Below, one piece after another: positions 57,247 through 64,000 of a stretch of DNA of 64,000 nt. This DNA comes from Ancylobacter tetraedralis (GTDB lineage: Bacteria > Pseudomonadota > Alphaproteobacteria > Rhizobiales > Xanthobacteraceae): NCBI RefSeq assembly GCF_014195655.1, contig NZ_JACICD010000003.1:434001-498000 (forward strand), read 5' to 3'. The notes under the pieces were generated by a model, which searched no databases, was not told where the DNA came from, and saw nothing but the letters and a program-made list of their open reading frames with translations. Every line of letters starts with the position of its first letter. The first letter of the stretch is position 1. The translations under genes and the position numbers were made by a program.

Positions 57247-58932
57247 TCAGGTTTTGCCGACCGGCCGCCGTGTGTCGAAGGCGCTGGCCGCCTCCTCCAG
57301 ATCCTCGAACACCATATCCGCGCCGATGCGGCCCAGCACGCCGGCGCGTTCCAGCAACTGGCGCGGCGCGTGATTGAGTTCGGCCAGACCGAAGGCGACG
57401 CCGCGCTCGGCCGCCTTCGCCCACACGTCGCCCAGCATTGCCGCCGCCGTCGAATCGAGTTGCACCACCGCGCTCGCATCCAGCACCAGCCAGCGTGCAT
57501 CGGCGGGCAGTTCGCCGATCAGCTGCTCCAGCCGCTCGCGGACATAATCGACATTGAAGAACAGCAGGCTCCCCTGGATGAGGCAGAGCGTGAGCCCCGG
57601 CACCGGCCGCGCCTCGGGAAAACGATGCAGCTTGTAGAAGCCGGAACGGCCGGGCAGCCGCCCGAGCAGCGCGTCGCGCGGGCGCATTTCCTTCAAGAGC
57701 ACATAGAGCAACGTGGCCGAGACGGCGACGATGACGCCATTCAGAACGCCCAGGCTGACCGCGCCCCACATGCCGATGAGCGCGAACGCAAATTCCATGC
57801 GGCTGATATGCCAGAGATCGCGCAGGCTCTTGAGGTCGATCAACCCTATGGACGCCGCGACGAGGATCGCCCCCAGCGCGGGCGCCGGCAGCAGGCTGAG
57901 CGCATCGTTGAGGAAGACCAGCAGGCTGGCCAGCGCCAGCGCCGCCACGACGCCCGCCAGCTGGCTGCGTCCACCGACCGACAGGTTCACGGCGGTGCGC
58001 GAATCCGACACCGTCACCGGAAAGCCGCTGAACACGCCGGTGGCGAGATTGGCGCCGCCGAGGCCGCGCAGTTCCTCATTGGCATCCACGACGAAGCCCC
58101 CGCGCGCGCCGAAGCTGCGCGCGGCCACCAGCCCGGAACTGAAGCTCACCAGCCACAACGCGCCCGCGCCCAGCAGCAATTGCTGCAACGGCACGGCAGC
58201 GGGCACGGGGATGGAGAAGGCCGGCAGGGATTGCGGCAGGCTACCCACGACCTTGATCCCGAGCCCGGCGAAATCGAACAGGGCCGACGCCGCGATCGCC
58301 ACCGACACCACGACGAGCGGCCCCGGAATGGGTGATTTCAGGCGCTCCAGCAGCAAGGTCAGCGCCAGCAGCGCACCACCCAGCGCGACGGAGGGCCAAT
58401 GCACATCGCCGGCCTTGCCGACCAGTTCGAGAATCGGCGCGACGAGCCCATCGGACGCAATGGCGAGCCCGGTGAAGCGGCCGATCTGCCCGACCATGAT
58501 GGAGATGGAAATGCCGCTGATGAAGCCGATGAGGATCGGCCGCGAGAGGAATGCGGCGATTTCGCCGAGTCGCAGCCGGCCGGCGATGAGGCACATCCCC
58601 CCGACGCACAGGGCGAGCAGCGCGGAGGTCGCGACCCGGTCCATGCCGGGATCCTGCGCGGCGATGGCGGCCAGCACGGCGGCCAGCAGGGTCATGGTCG
58701 CCGCATCCGGGCCCACCACCAGCCGGTGCGAGGGCCCCAGCAGGGCGTAGCCGAGCAGCGAGAAGATGCTGGAATAGACGCCCACTTCCGGCGGCAGGCC
58801 GGCAATGGCGGGGTAGGCGACCGCGCTGGGAATGGCGACCGCGGCAATGGCAAGCCCGGCCATCGCGTCCCGCCCGGCCCAGTTCATGCGGAAGCCGGCG
58901 AAACCCTTGAAGAATGGCAAGGCCAGCTTCAT
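57247..58932 (-). CDS. SulP-family anion transporter with STAS domain
   Basis: This 561-residue membrane protein has about 11-14 hydrophobic segments. The SulP signature is in GLPPEVGVYSSIFSLLGYAL and a C-terminal cytoplasmic STAS domain (about 450-550, RWLVLDASAVVQLDSTAAAM). SulP proteins carry sulfate, bicarbonate or other anions; substrate cannot be told. The ATG at 58932 begins MKLALPFFKGF. This is chromosomal gene context at the prophage border. Confidence 0.9.
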   Translation of the reverse strand: MKLALPFFKGFAGFRMNWAGRDAMAGLAIAAVAIPSAVAYPAIAGLPPEVGVYSSIFSLLGYALLGPSHRLVVGPDAATMTLLAAVLAAIAAQDPGMDRVATSALLALCVGGMCLIAGRLRLGEIAAFLSRPILIGFISGISISIMVGQIGRFTGLAIASDGLVAPILELVGKAGDVHWPSVALGGALLALTLLLERLKSPIPGPLVVVSVAIAASALFDFAGLGIKVVGSLPQSLPAFSIPVPAAVPLQQLLLGAGALWLVSFSSGLVAARSFGARGGFVVDANEELRGLGGANLATGVFSGFPVTVSDSRTAVNLSVGGRSQLAGVVAALALASLLVFLNDALSLLPAPALGAILVAASIGLIDLKSLRDLWHISRMEFAFALIGMWGAVSLGVLNGVIVAVSATLLYVLLKEMRPRDALLGRLPGRSGFYKLHRFPEARPVPGLTLCLIQGSLLFFNVDYVRERLEQLIGELPADARWLVLDASAVVQLDSTAAAMLGDVWAKAAERGVAFGLAELNHAPRQLLERAGVLGRIGADMVFEDLEEAASAFDTRRPVGKT

Positions 58933-59120
58933 CGGACCACTCCTGCGCGAGGCCGGCCGTACGGCGTCAATTCTTGCGACGTCATCTTTCGCGTCATTAC
59001 TGATGAACGTAGATACGCTCGGCGGCAATGTTCGCATTGAGCCGGCTCAACCGCGCCGCTGGCGCCCGGGCGGCCTCGGCCTGACCCGCGCGGGCCAGAC
59101 CGCCCTGCCCCGTCGCGCGG

Positions 59121-59513
59121 TCAGTCCGCCCCCTCCGGCTCCTCATAGAGTTCCAGCGGCAGCCCATCGGGATCGGCGAAGAAGGTGAAGCGCCGCTCGG
59201 TGTAGGGATCGAGGCGTATCGGCTCGACGACAACGCCAAGCCGCGTGAGCCGCTCCACCTCCGCCGCGAGATCGGATACCGCGAAGGCGAGATGGCGCAG
59301 CCCGCACGCCTCCGGCCGGCTCGGCCGCGGCGGTGGATCGGGAAAGGAAAACAGTTCGATCCGCGCATTGCCGGCGTCGAGGTCGCATTTCCACGACGAG
59401 CGCGCCGCCCGCCAGGCCTCGTGCAGCACGGCAAAGCCCAGCACCTCCACATAGAAGCGCTTCGAGCGTTCATAGTCGGAGCAGATGATCGCTATGTGAT
59501 GGACGCCGCGCAT
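59121..59513 (-). CDS. VOC-superfamily protein (glyoxalase-like)
   Basis: This 130-residue protein has two beta-alpha-beta modules. The putative metal ligands are His5/His6 (GVHHIAIICSDYERSKRFY), Glu in RIELFSFP, His in GLRHLAFAV and Glu near LPLELYEEP. The sequence is typical of small YaeR/SMU1112-type VOC proteins. Substrate unknown. Confidence 0.85.
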   Translation of the reverse strand: MRGVHHIAIICSDYERSKRFYVEVLGFAVLHEAWRAARSSWKCDLDAGNARIELFSFPDPPPRPSRPEACGLRHLAFAVSDLAAEVERLTRLGVVVEPIRLDPYTERRFTFFADPDGLPLELYEEPEGAD

Positions 59514-59572
59514 GGGGGCGAGGCTAGCGCGACCGGGTGCCATCGCGCCAGCCCGGATGCGGCGGGCCTCGA

Positions 59573-60481
59573 TCAGCCGGTCACTCGTGCGCGGACGGCG
59601 CGGGCGGCCTTGGCGAAGTTCAGTGCCAGTTGCGGCGGGCGGTCCTTGCGATAGGCCACGACCAGCCCAACGCGCGGCTCGGGCGCACGGACCGTCCGAA
59701 ACGCTACGCCCGGCACGTTGAGCTGCCCGAGCGAGGCGGGCACCAGCGACACGCCGAACTCGGCGGCGACCAGTGACAGGATGGAGGCGATCTGCGGGGC
59801 CGGCTGGCCGAGCCTTGGCTCGAAGCCGACCGCGCGGCAGGCGGCGAGTGCGGCATCATGCAGGCTGGTGCCGACCGAGCGCGGTGTAAGGATGAGCGGA
59901 TCCTCCTTCAGCCTCGTGAGGTCCAGCGGCTCCGCCCCCCGGGCCTCGGGATGGCCGGCCGGCAGCGCCGCCACCAGCGGCTCCTCCATGAGGCTCTCCT
60001 CGCGCAGGTCCTGCGGGTCCGATTCGGCGGGGCGCAGAATGGCGACATCCAGCCGCCCTTCCACCAGGCTGGAGAGCAGCACGAAGGAACTGGCCTCCTC
60101 GATCCTGAGCTCGACATCGGGATAGGCGCGGCGGAACGCGCGGATCGCCGCCGGCACCAGCGGGTTGAACGCGGCGGTGCCGGTGAGGCCGACGCCGAGT
60201 TGGCCGGTTTCGCCGCTGGCCGCACGCCGCGCGGATCGGATCGCGACCGTGGCCTGATCGGGCATCGTCGCCACGCCCGCGCGAAACGCCCGGCCAGCCT
60301 CGGTCAGCTCGGCCCCGTGCGCCACCCGATGGAACAGCTGCGCGCCGACTTCCCTCTCCAGATCCTTGATCTGCGAACTGAGCGGCGGCTGGCCGATGCC
60401 GAGGCGCGCCGCCGCCCGGGTGAAATTGCCTTCCTCGGCCACGGCCAGGAAATAGCGGATGTGGCGCAGCTCCATGACCAT
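59573..60481 (-). CDS. LysR-family transcriptional regulator
   Basis: This 302-residue regulator has the N-terminal HTH (IRYFLAVAEEGNFTRAAARL, GQPPLSSQIKDLE) and a C-terminal ligand-binding domain. It is divergent from an MFS transporter gene and probably controls it. Three close ATG codons exist (60487, 60481, 60475). The middle one suits the AAAGG upstream. An operator-like palindrome lies at 60504-60517. Confidence 0.9.
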   Translation of the reverse strand: MVMELRHIRYFLAVAEEGNFTRAAARLGIGQPPLSSQIKDLEREVGAQLFHRVAHGAELTEAGRAFRAGVATMPDQATVAIRSARRAASGETGQLGVGLTGTAAFNPLVPAAIRAFRRAYPDVELRIEEASSFVLLSSLVEGRLDVAILRPAESDPQDLREESLMEEPLVAALPAGHPEARGAEPLDLTRLKEDPLILTPRSVGTSLHDAALAACRAVGFEPRLGQPAPQIASILSLVAAEFGVSLVPASLGQLNVPGVAFRTVRAPEPRVGLVVAYRKDRPPQLALNFAKAARAVRARVTG

Positions 60482-60503
60482 ACCCATCCCATACCTTTTG
60501 CAG

Positions 60504-60517
60504 ATGACAAACGTCAT
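60504..60517 (+). promoter_or_regulatory. LysR-type operator palindrome
   Basis: ATGAC-AAAC-GTCAT is a perfect 5-bp inverted repeat with a 4-bp spacer in the divergent LysR-MFS interval. It fits the T-N11-A type LysR site. Confidence 0.55.
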
Positions 60518-60581
60518 TTCCATATATTGGACGGATGCCGGCGGCGTGGCTATCTCCCTGTCGAAACAGGAATGGCCTCCG

Positions 60582-61979
60582 ATGTGCCCACCCGCGATAG
60601 CTGCCGAGACGACCGCCCCGACCTCCCTCGCCCCCTCATCCCCGACGATTGCGCTCGACGCCTCGATCGACACGTCCCGCCCCGGCTTCGCGGCGGGTGC
60701 GTCTGCTGGCTGGATCCGCAGCGGTACGGTTGCCTATCGCCGTGCCGGGCTCGCGCTGTTCCTCGCCGGATTCGCGAGCTTCTCCCTGATCTATTGCGTG
60801 CAGCCGCTGCTGCCGGCCTTCGCGCACAGTTTCGCGCTCAGCCCGGCGGAGAGTTCGCTGGCGCTGTCGCTGACCACCGGGCTGCTGGCCCTTTCCATCG
60901 TGCTGGCCGGGGCTTTCTCGCAGATGCTGGGCCGGCGCGGGCTGATGTTCGGCTCCATGCTGCTGGCGGCGCTGCTCAATCTCGCCGCCGCGCTGGCGCC
61001 GAGCTGGCACGGGCTGCTGGCGGCGCGCGCGCTGGAAGGCTTCGTGCTCGGCGGCGTGCCGGCGGTGGCCATGGCCTATCTCGCCGAGGAGATCGAGCCC
61101 AGCCATCTCGGCAAGGCGATGGGGCTCTATATCGGCGGCACCGCTTTCGGCGCGATGATCGGCCGGGTCGGCATGGGGCTGATGACCGAGTTCGCCTCCT
61201 GGCGCGCGGCACTCGGGGTGCTGGGCGTGCTGTGCATCCTCTCGGCTGTCGGCTTCCTGCTGCTGCTGCCGCGCTCACGCCATTTCGTGCCGCAGCGCGA
61301 TCTCAGCCTGAGCTTTCACCTCTCCGCCTGGGCCGGGCACCTGCGCAATCGGGCGCTGCTGCGGCTTTATGGAATCGGCTTCCTGCTGACGAGCATCTTC
61401 GTCACGCTGTTCAACTATTCCACCTTCCGGCTCTCCGGCGCACCCTACCATCTCAGCCAGACGCAGGTGAGCATGCTGTTCCTGGCCTTCGGCTTCGGCA
61501 TCGTCTCGTCATCGCTGGCGGGCAGCCTGGCCGATCGCTTCGGCCGTCGGCCGCTTGTGGTGGCCGGCTTCCTGATCATGCTCGCCGGCGTGCTGCTGAC
61601 CATGGCATCGCCGCTTGTCGCCATCGCCGGCGGCGTTGCGCTGGTGGCCACCGGCTTCTTCATCGGCCATTCGGTGACGAGCAGTTCCGTCGGGCGGCTC
61701 GCCGGCCTGTCAAAGGGCCATGCCGCCTCGCTCTACCTGTTGTTCTACTATATCGGCTCAAGCGTCACCGGCTCCATCGGCGGCTGGTTCTGGGAGCATG
61801 GCGGCTGGGTTTCCATTGCCGCCCTCACCGGTGCGCTGGCGCTGGCCGGCGCGGGGCTGGCGCTCGGCCTGCCAGCACTGGCCGAGTCTGGCAGCCCCAA
61901 AGCTTACAACCCCAAATCTTCCAGCCCCAAGTCTTCCAGCCCCAAGTCGTGCCGGCCCGACGCGCGCGGCAGCATGTGA
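60582..61979 (+). CDS. MFS transporter (YnfM-like drug/sugar efflux family)
   Basis: This 465-residue membrane protein has 12 hydrophobic segments and the motif A-like FSQMLGRRGLMFGSML and LADRFGRRPLVVAG. The N-terminal 45 residues are Pro/Ser/Thr-rich and soluble. The C-terminal end carries tandem PKSSS units from a short DNA repeat. The ATG at 60582 has AGGA upstream. It is probably regulated by the divergent LysR protein. Confidence 0.85.
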   Translation: MCPPAIAAETTAPTSLAPSSPTIALDASIDTSRPGFAAGASAGWIRSGTVAYRRAGLALFLAGFASFSLIYCVQPLLPAFAHSFALSPAESSLALSLTTGLLALSIVLAGAFSQMLGRRGLMFGSMLLAALLNLAAALAPSWHGLLAARALEGFVLGGVPAVAMAYLAEEIEPSHLGKAMGLYIGGTAFGAMIGRVGMGLMTEFASWRAALGVLGVLCILSAVGFLLLLPRSRHFVPQRDLSLSFHLSAWAGHLRNRALLRLYGIGFLLTSIFVTLFNYSTFRLSGAPYHLSQTQVSMLFLAFGFGIVSSSLAGSLADRFGRRPLVVAGFLIMLAGVLLTMASPLVAIAGGVALVATGFFIGHSVTSSSVGRLAGLSKGHAASLYLLFYYIGSSVTGSIGGWFWEHGGWVSIAALTGALALAGAGLALGLPALAESGSPKAYNPKSSSPKSSSPKSCRPDARGSM

Positions 61980-62096
61980 GGCTCTCCGCGAACCTCACGG
62001 CCGCGCGCTGGCCGGGAGCTTGCGATTGTCCCGATCCCGCGCTTTTGAGGCGCGCCGGCGCTTCCACCGAGGCGGAAATCGCGGCAAAACGCGTGC

Positions 62097-62654
62097 ATGG
62101 ATATTTTTCACTGGGTCGCCGTTGTTCTGTCGACCATGCTGGGCCTCGGCATCGCCCGGCTTCTCTCGGGCTTCGTCATCGCCTTCAAGTCGCGCCATCG
62201 CGGCGGCATTGACTGGCTGCCGCTATCGGTAGCCGGCATCGTACTGGGAGAAATCCTGCAGTTCTGGTGGGCGCTGGCCGAACTCGCCACGCGGCCCGGC
62301 TGGAGCCTGGGCGATTTCAGTTTCCTGGTGCTGCTGGTGATGCTGCTGTTTCTCGCCGCGGCGCTCATCGTGCCTACCGACACCGATGTGACCAACCCGT
62401 CCGAGGCCTTCGCCCGGGATGGTCGCTGGGCGCTGCTGCTGCTCGCGCTCTATCACGGGGTCGCCATCGCCGCGAACGGGTGGTTCTGGAACAGCCCGTT
62501 GCGCTCCGTGGGAACGCTGCTGGTGGCATCGCTGGCGGTAACGAGCGCCGCGGGCGCCCTCATCCCCGGCCGAGCGGCGCAGTCGGCCGTCGTCATTGTC
62601 TATTGCGTGCTGGCCGTGACGGGCGTGATCATCCTCTCGCCCATCCGCTACTAG
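62097..62654 (+). CDS. hypothetical multi-pass membrane protein
   Basis: This 185-residue protein has five predicted membrane segments (about 5-27, 43-62, 74-93, 112-130, 160-180). A conserved-looking FHWVAVVLSTMLGLGIARLL N-terminus of unknown function is present. It is chromosomal and downstream of the MFS gene by 117 bp. Confidence 0.7.
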   Translation: MDIFHWVAVVLSTMLGLGIARLLSGFVIAFKSRHRGGIDWLPLSVAGIVLGEILQFWWALAELATRPGWSLGDFSFLVLLVMLLFLAAALIVPTDTDVTNPSEAFARDGRWALLLLALYHGVAIAANGWFWNSPLRSVGTLLVASLAVTSAAGALIPGRAAQSAVVIVYCVLAVTGVIILSPIRY

Positions 62655-62725
62655 AGCACTTTCCGCGTGATCAGTTGGAGCATTTCAAGACGCGAAAGTC
62701 GATCACCTCTCGCGGGAAACGCTCT
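62653..62725. repeat. imperfect intergenic palindrome
   Basis: AGAGC at 62653-62657 pairs with GCTCT at 62721-62725. Inner pairs (TTTCCGCG with CGCGGGAAA, GATCA with GATCA-type) make a long imperfect hairpin. This type of palindrome is dispersed in rhizobial genomes between genes. Confidence 0.5.
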
Positions 62726-62804
62726 GACCCGAGGCGTCGGCGCGCGCGACGGCGGGATCGCCGGGAGGAGCGCCATCAGGCGGAGCGGCGCCGCACCGGA
62801 CAAA

Positions 62805-62825
62805 AGGGCCGCGCGCGGCGGCCCT
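62805..62825 (-). terminator. Rho-independent terminator of the fasciclin gene
   Basis: AGGGCCGC pairs with GCGGCCCT around a GCGCG loop. On the minus strand it is followed by TTTTG. It is 23 bp after the stop. The short T run makes it moderate. Confidence 0.5.
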
Positions 62826-62847
62826 CTGTCGACAGGATTGCGGAGTT

Positions 62848-63426
62848 TCAGGATTTCGGCATCAGCACGGCGTTGATGACATGCACCACCCCGTTGGACT
62901 GGAGCACGTCCGGCGTCTCGATGGTGGCGGTGTGGCCGGCCTGATCGACCACCACCCATTTGCCCATCTTCTCCTCGACAGTGAGCGTCTGCCCCTCCAC
63001 CGTCTTGAGCGTGGCCTTCCCGCCGTGCTTCATCGCGTCCGCCTTGAGGTCGGCGGCCGTCAGCCGTCCGGGCACGACGTGATAGGTGAGGATCGCCGTG
63101 AGCTGCGGCTTCATCTCGGGCTGGACGAGCTTGTCCACCGTGCCGGGAGGCAGCTTGGCGAAGGCGGCATCGGTGGGCGCGAACACCGTGAAGGGCCCCT
63201 TCCCGTTCAAGGTATCGACAAGGCCGGCGGCCTTGAGCGCCGCCACCAGAGTCTTGAGATTGCTGGCCTTGGCGGCATTCTCGGGGATCTTCGCGTCCGA
63301 CATCATCGACGCGCCACCGACCATCACGGTGGTCGCGGCCAAGGCCGGGACAGCGATGACCGGTGCGGCGATGATCAGGCCGGACATGATGGCCGTCAGG
63401 GCGAGGTTCGTCAGCTTGAGCGTCAT
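62848..63426 (-). CDS. secreted fasciclin-domain protein
   Basis: This 192-residue protein has a signal peptide (MTLKLTNLALTAIMSGLIIA, ending near ALA). One FAS1 domain follows with FTVFAPTDAAFAKLP and YHVVPG in the middle and the H2-like VLQSNGVVHVINAVLMP at the C-terminus. Bacterial FAS1 proteins are envelope adhesion proteins; symbiotic rhizobia have similar ones. Chromosomal. Confidence 0.9.
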   Translation of the reverse strand: MTLKLTNLALTAIMSGLIIAAPVIAVPALAATTVMVGGASMMSDAKIPENAAKASNLKTLVAALKAAGLVDTLNGKGPFTVFAPTDAAFAKLPPGTVDKLVQPEMKPQLTAILTYHVVPGRLTAADLKADAMKHGGKATLKTVEGQTLTVEEKMGKWVVVDQAGHTATIETPDVLQSNGVVHVINAVLMPKS

Positions 63427-63828
63427 GGGACGTCTCCTGTGAAGACCATGCGTTCTGCAGGGTCGTCAGCTCTACGAACCCCGCGCGCCGGAGGCTCAGT
63501 CGATCAGGCGTTCGTGATGCGGGTCGGGTGAAAGCGGCGCGATTGGCAAAGAAGAGCCGGGCCGATCCGCCGCGGCGTCGGGAGGCGTCGCAGGTGCATC
63601 CCTTGGGCAGGGCAGATAGCGGGGGGCACGGTGGCGAAGCAGGTTGCACCGCAGCGGCCGGCAGTCGCTATGCCCGGAAAGGGCAATCGAAAGATGGGAG
63701 GCGAGCCCGACGACGTCATCGCGGAGAATGGCCGCACGCGCGGCTCAGACGCGCGCATTGCAAGCGATCATCTTCGGGCGACAGGCGCCATAAACCGCGC
63801 CGCGGGCGGGGCGCCGGAAAGGCAAGGA
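63427..63828. other. intergenic region without supportable gene
   Basis: ORFs on either strand here look like chance products of high GC. It should contain the promoter of the fasciclin gene. Confidence 0.5.
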
Positions 63829-64000
63829 TCAGCCGCGGGCTTTGCCACGGGTCGGGCTGGATGCGGCGCGCTCGGCTGTCGCGTCGCTGGCTTCCTTGGC
63901 GAGGCGAGCCTCGCGCAGGCGGGCCGTCTTCGCATCGCGACGGACCGTTTCCTGCTCGACCATTCCCATCGCGACGCGCGAAATGGAATCGGCCTTGGTT
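63829..64000 (-). CDS. partial CDS, C-terminal end of a basic/helical protein
   Basis: An open frame enters from the right window edge and ends at TGA 63829-63831. The last 56 residues contain VEQETVRRDAKTARLREARL and end RGKARG, an Arg/Ala-rich helical tail. The N-terminus is outside the window. Family not recognised. Confidence 0.55.
   Translation of the reverse strand, partial: TKADSISRVAMGMVEQETVRRDAKTARLREARLAKEASDATAERAASSPTRGKARG

Noticed and set aside
59858-62212. 784-codon rightward ORF over the LysR and MFS genes
   Set aside because: Antisense to LysR and out of frame with the clearly coding MFS gene.
63504-63758. 84-codon leftward ORF upstream of the fasciclin gene
   Set aside because: Composition is Arg/Pro-rich without domain, and it has no ribosome binding site. 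Likely chance ORF.
1-64000. Insertion sequences or transposases
   Set aside because: No transposase-like protein or IS-type terminal repeats were recognised anywhere in the window.

Overview
The window is GC-rich and dominated by one temperate phage. Positions 1 to about 57,123 are an integrated tailed prophage whose left attachment site lies just outside the window. Positions 57,124-64,000 are bacterial chromosome. The host looks like an alphaproteobacterium of the Hyphomicrobiales (rhizobial/Xanthobacteraceae-like). The reasons are high GC, GcrA-type regulators, a LexA box of the alphaproteobacterial GTTC-N7-GTTC class, and the character of the flanking genes. The genus is inference.

Right-to-left layout of the prophage. 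The integrase and an excisionase-like gene (55.6-57.1 kb) abut a 49-bp copy of the 3' half of a tRNA-Arg(TCT), the attR. Upstream lies a rightward early operon (48.4-55.9 kb) with many tiny overlapping genes, an HD phosphohydrolase, a full-length DnaN sliding clamp, SSB and a secreted nuclease. The immunity region (45.2-48.3 kb) has a LexA-like CI repressor, a divergent Cro-like gene, a CII-like gene and a secreted accessory protein. I find three operators (AAGC-N3-GCTT) between cro and cI and two more before the rightward operon, a lambda-like OR/OL plan. A leftward early operon (39.3-45.7 kb) encodes CII, a GcrA homologue, two more HTH proteins and two DNA methyltransferases. A higBA pair sits divergent from a primase-helicase pair (35.8-38.5 kb), followed by a 9-bp iteron array (35.48-35.76 kb) that is a good origin candidate.

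The leftward late operon (34.5-5.2 kb) encodes a lambda-type head (terminase GpA, portal, gpW, protease with nested scaffold, decoration protein, E capsid, FII-like joiner) joined to a Mu-type contractile tail (sheath, tube, frameshifted chaperone, tape measure, gpN/44/45/46/47/48-like baseplate, fibre). It ends with an SGNH tail hydrolase and a lysis cassette (GH108 endolysin, overlapping spanins, holin candidate). A roughly 5-kb accessory island with its own regulator splits the tail genes between chaperone and tape measure. It includes a strikingly AT-rich gene at 18.4 kb.

The left end of the prophage is cargo. A three-gene operon (1.6-4.8 kb) encodes a small HEPN-like protein, a ParA/MinD-like ATPase with a variant KGGVGRS P-loop, and a second P-loop ATPase, all overlapping by 4 nt and flanked by diverged inverted repeats. 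This is the best candidate for an undescribed conflict or anti-phage system. Beyond it are a short LexA-box-controlled operon and an SRAP protein. The chromosomal flank carries a SulP transporter, a VOC protein, a LysR/MFS divergent pair, a membrane protein, a fasciclin-domain secreted protein and a truncated gene at the window edge.
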